From positions 1-7,910 of the forward strand of contig JAEZEJ010000044.1 in assembly GCA_023417775.1 (NCBI GenBank): 7,910 nt of DNA. The letters run 5' to 3'. Below the pieces are notes generated by a model. The model ran no database searches. It was not told the DNA's origin and saw only the letters and a program-made list of their open reading frames with translations. This stretch comes from Actinomycetes bacterium. Its GTDB lineage: Bacteria > Actinomycetota > Actinomycetes > Propionibacteriales > Nocardioidaceae. Shown here piece after piece: positions 6,869 to 7,910 of the stretch (the first letter of the stretch is position 1; each line of letters begins with the position of its first letter). Both the position numbers and the translations under genes were made by a program.

Positions 6869-7750
6869 TCATTTGTCCGGCGGCGCCTGCCACCGCAGCA
6901 GCCAGCTCTCGGCGAGGGACATGACCTGGTTCATCGCGACCGCGATGATGGCCAGCAGGATCAAGATCGCGTAGACCGCCTCCATCTGGAACAGGGAGGA
7001 GTACGAGGCGATCAGCTGGCCGAGTCCGTTCTGGGCCGAGATCAGCTCGGATCCGACGACACCCAACAGCGCGTAGATGAGTCCCAGCCGCACGGCCGCG
7101 AAGATGGCGGGCGTGGCGACCGGGAGCATGATCTTCCAGAACAGCTGGAGCTTCGAGGCGCCGAGGACGGCCGAGAGCCGCAGCCACTCCTGGTCCGCCG
7201 ATCGCACACCCGCCCGGGCGCCGGACAGGACGATGAAGAAGACCAGCGTGCAGGCCAGGGCGACCTTGGCGGAGGTCCCGATGCCCAGGGCCACGATGAA
7301 CAGCGGGGCGAGGGCGATGCGGGGCATGGCATTGGCGGCATCGAGGAATGGGTTGACCACCCGCTCGACGGTCGGCAGGAGGCCGAGGGTGATGCCGACG
7401 AGGATGCCGATGAGGCTGGCCAGCACCCAGGCGATCACCACGGCGAGCATCGTGGCCTGAAGATTCGTCCAGAGCTCGCCGCTCTGCACAGCCGAGACGA
7501 AGTAGTCCCAGGACTGGCCCGGGGTCTTGGCCAGCACCGGATCGAGCAGGTCGCCCGAGGCCGTGACGTGCCAGGCACCGAGCCAGAGAAGCAGCAGGGC
7601 GACCTGTAGGAGGCGCACCACGAGCGTGCGGCCGAGCGTGCCTCGTTTGCGGGGCGCTGGGCCCCCCGGGTCCTCGTGCGGGCCGAGGCGATCCTGCTCG
7701 AGATCGAGCTCGGCCTCCGCGACGGCGGACTCCTGATGTTCGCGTGCCAC
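6869..7750 (-). CDS. ABC transporter permease, NitT/TauT/SsuC type, 293 aa
   Basis: This is the membrane subunit of the importer, expected to work as a homodimer because no second permease gene is present. An acidic, hydrophilic cytoplasmic tail of about 45 residues comes first. It is followed by hydrophobic segments at roughly 44-62, 100-125, 144-159, 163-178, 216-236 and 256-277, consistent with six transmembrane helices. The EAA-type coupling loop that contacts the ATPase is visible at about residues 190-212 (RLSAVLGASKLQLFWKIMLP), including the conserved GAS and LP. The GTG at 7750 is chosen as the start because AAGGAG (7756-7761) lies 5 bases upstream. The frame extends to a TTG at 7795, but that codon has no ribosome-binding site and would read through a dyad element. 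The gene is first in the operon. The ligand cannot be told from the permease; sulfonate, taurine and nitrate transporters share this fold, and the downstream sulfatases point to sulfate esters. Confidence 0.92.
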   Translation of the reverse strand: MAREHQESAVAEAELDLEQDRLGPHEDPGGPAPRKRGTLGRTLVVRLLQVALLLLWLGAWHVTASGDLLDPVLAKTPGQSWDYFVSAVQSGELWTNLQATMLAVVIAWVLASLIGILVGITLGLLPTVERVVNPFLDAANAMPRIALAPLFIVALGIGTSAKVALACTLVFFIVLSGARAGVRSADQEWLRLSAVLGASKLQLFWKIMLPVATPAIFAAVRLGLIYALLGVVGSELISAQNGLGQLIASYSSLFQMEAVYAILILLAIIAVAMNQVMSLAESWLLRWQAPPDK

Positions 7751-7755
7751 TGACG

Positions 7756-7761
7756 CTCCTT
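7756..7761 (-). promoter_or_regulatory. Ribosome-binding site that fixes the permease start
   Basis: AAGGAG on the minus strand, 5 bases before the GTG at 7750. It decides between this start and the longer TTG reading at 7795, which has no comparable site. Confidence 0.75.
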
Positions 7762-7765
7762 CGTC

Positions 7766-7787
7766 CGGTGTGCGTGAGGTCACACCG
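7766..7787. repeat. Inverted repeat with 7-bp arms near the permease ribosome-binding site
   Basis: CGGTGTG (7766-7772) and CACACCG (7781-7787) are perfect inverted arms separated by 8 bases. The element ends 4 bases upstream of the AAGGAG site. It could be an operator half-site pair or a 5' leader hairpin. It has no T tract and lies at the front of the operon, so it is not a terminator. Confidence 0.4.
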
Positions 7788-7793
7788 TAACCC

Positions 7794-7809
7794 AAACCGA
7801 ATTCGGGTT
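7794..7809. repeat. Imperfect 16-bp dyad centred on GAATTC
   Basis: CCGAATTCGG (7797-7806) is a perfect 10-bp palindrome. Symmetry extends outward to 7794-7809 with one mismatched pair (7796/7807). It lies between the other two dyads. It may be a protein-binding site or chance; the short perfect core makes it the weakest of the three. Confidence 0.25.
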
Positions 7810-7828
7810 CAAGTAAGAGCCGTTTTCA

Positions 7829-7842
7829 GCTGATATATCAGC
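7829..7842. promoter_or_regulatory. Perfect 14-bp palindrome, candidate operator
   Basis: GCTGATATATCAGC is identical on both strands, with an AT-rich centre and GC ends, in the non-coding DNA about 80 bases upstream of the first start codon. A short perfect palindrome of this kind is the usual form of a site for a dimeric helix-turn-helix repressor, for example of the GntR family. No regulator is in view to assign it to. Confidence 0.45.
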
Positions 7843-7891
7843 AAATACAGGACTTCCGCGATACACAACGACGAAGCGCCCCCCCGCCCCA

Positions 7892-7910
7892 GGGGGGGGG
7901 GGGGGGGGGG
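7892..7910. other. Terminal 19-G homopolymer, probable sequencing or assembly artefact
   Basis: The window ends in 19 consecutive G, preceded by a C-rich stretch (7879-7890) and a single A. Runs of G at a contig end are the known signature of no-signal calls in two-colour sequencing chemistry. Nothing biological should be read from it, and the bases just before it (about 7879-7891) are also doubtful. Confidence 0.7.

Larger units (their letters stand above)
7751..7891 (-). promoter_or_regulatory. Upstream control region of the operon
   Basis: About 140 bases with no convincing gene, clearly more AT-rich than the coding sequence around 7788-7870. It lies directly upstream of the first gene and holds three dyad-symmetric elements (7766-7787, 7794-7809, 7829-7842). 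I could not find a convincing pair of -35 and -10 hexamers with proper spacing on the minus strand, so the promoter is placed here by position and composition only. Any divergent regulator gene would lie beyond the contig end. Confidence 0.5.

Noticed and set aside
6837..7187. N-terminal extension of the ATPase frame into the permease gene.
   Set aside because: The extension is antisense-free but out of frame with the clear permease sequence, and the ATG at 6836 has a good ribosome-binding site and the normal family N-terminus.
7751..7795. Longer permease starting at TTG 7795.
   Set aside because: There is no ribosome-binding site at that codon and the added residues run through an inverted repeat, whereas GTG 7750 has AAGGAG at 5 bases.
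7811..7878. Possible sigma-70-like promoter hexamers around TTGTGT, TTGCTG and GATATA on the minus strand.
   Set aside because: No pair has acceptable matches together with 16-18 base spacing, so calling specific boxes would be guesswork.
7879..7910. C-run followed by G-run as a possible hairpin terminator or G-quadruplex.
   Set aside because: A pure 19-G run at the exact window end is best explained by a sequencing artefact, and no T tract follows.
1..7910. CRISPR arrays, tRNA or rRNA genes, insertion sequences and phage genes.
   Set aside because: I saw no spaced direct repeats, cloverleaf sequences, transposase motifs or terminal inverted repeats. Nearly the whole window is accounted for by the protein genes.

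Overview
The window is high-GC DNA with strong G/C third-position bias, leaderless-looking hydrophilic enzyme starts, many GTG starts and a lipobox-bearing binding protein. This suggests an actinobacterium, possibly in the Micrococcales, but the genus cannot be fixed from what is visible. Every confidently called gene is on the minus strand and reads from right to left. The window looks like a whole contig or a contig end: the right end is a run of 19 G, and the left end shows a breakpoint-like change of coding strand.

Layout from right to left, in transcription order. (1) About 140 bases of more AT-rich, non-coding DNA (7751-7891) with three dyad-symmetric elements, the likely control region. 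(2) A NitT/TauT/SsuC-type ABC permease (6869-7750). (3) Its ATPase (6063-6836). (4) A lipoprotein substrate-binding protein of the NMT1/SsuA-like class (5059-6039). (5) and (6) Two large type I (formylglycine) arylsulfatases, each 773 aa as called here (2741-5062 and 394-2715). (7) The N-terminus of an AMP-forming acyl-CoA synthetase/ligase, starting at 397 and recognisable only to about 149. Gaps are 23 to 32 bases or 4-base GTGA stop/start overlaps, so this reads as one operon.

The genes fit a sulfate-ester (or related organosulfur) scavenging system. The lipoprotein captures the ligand outside the membrane, the permease and ATPase import it, and two sulfatases without signal peptides remove sulfate in the cytoplasm. 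The coupled ligase, if part of the same pathway, would activate a carboxylic acid released by desulfation. The arrangement parallels the atsR-atsB-atsC transporter plus sulfatase loci known in Pseudomonas, with mycobacterial AtsA/AtsD-type sulfatases. The formylglycine-generating enzyme needed to mature both sulfatases is not in the window, nor is any regulator.

Points worth a second look are the non-canonical Q-loop and signature motif of the ATPase, the perfect 14-bp palindrome and two further dyads upstream of the operon, the divergence between the two sulfatases at the conserved GK-x-H site, and the left-end junction where an unrelated plus-strand coding fragment meets the truncated ligase.
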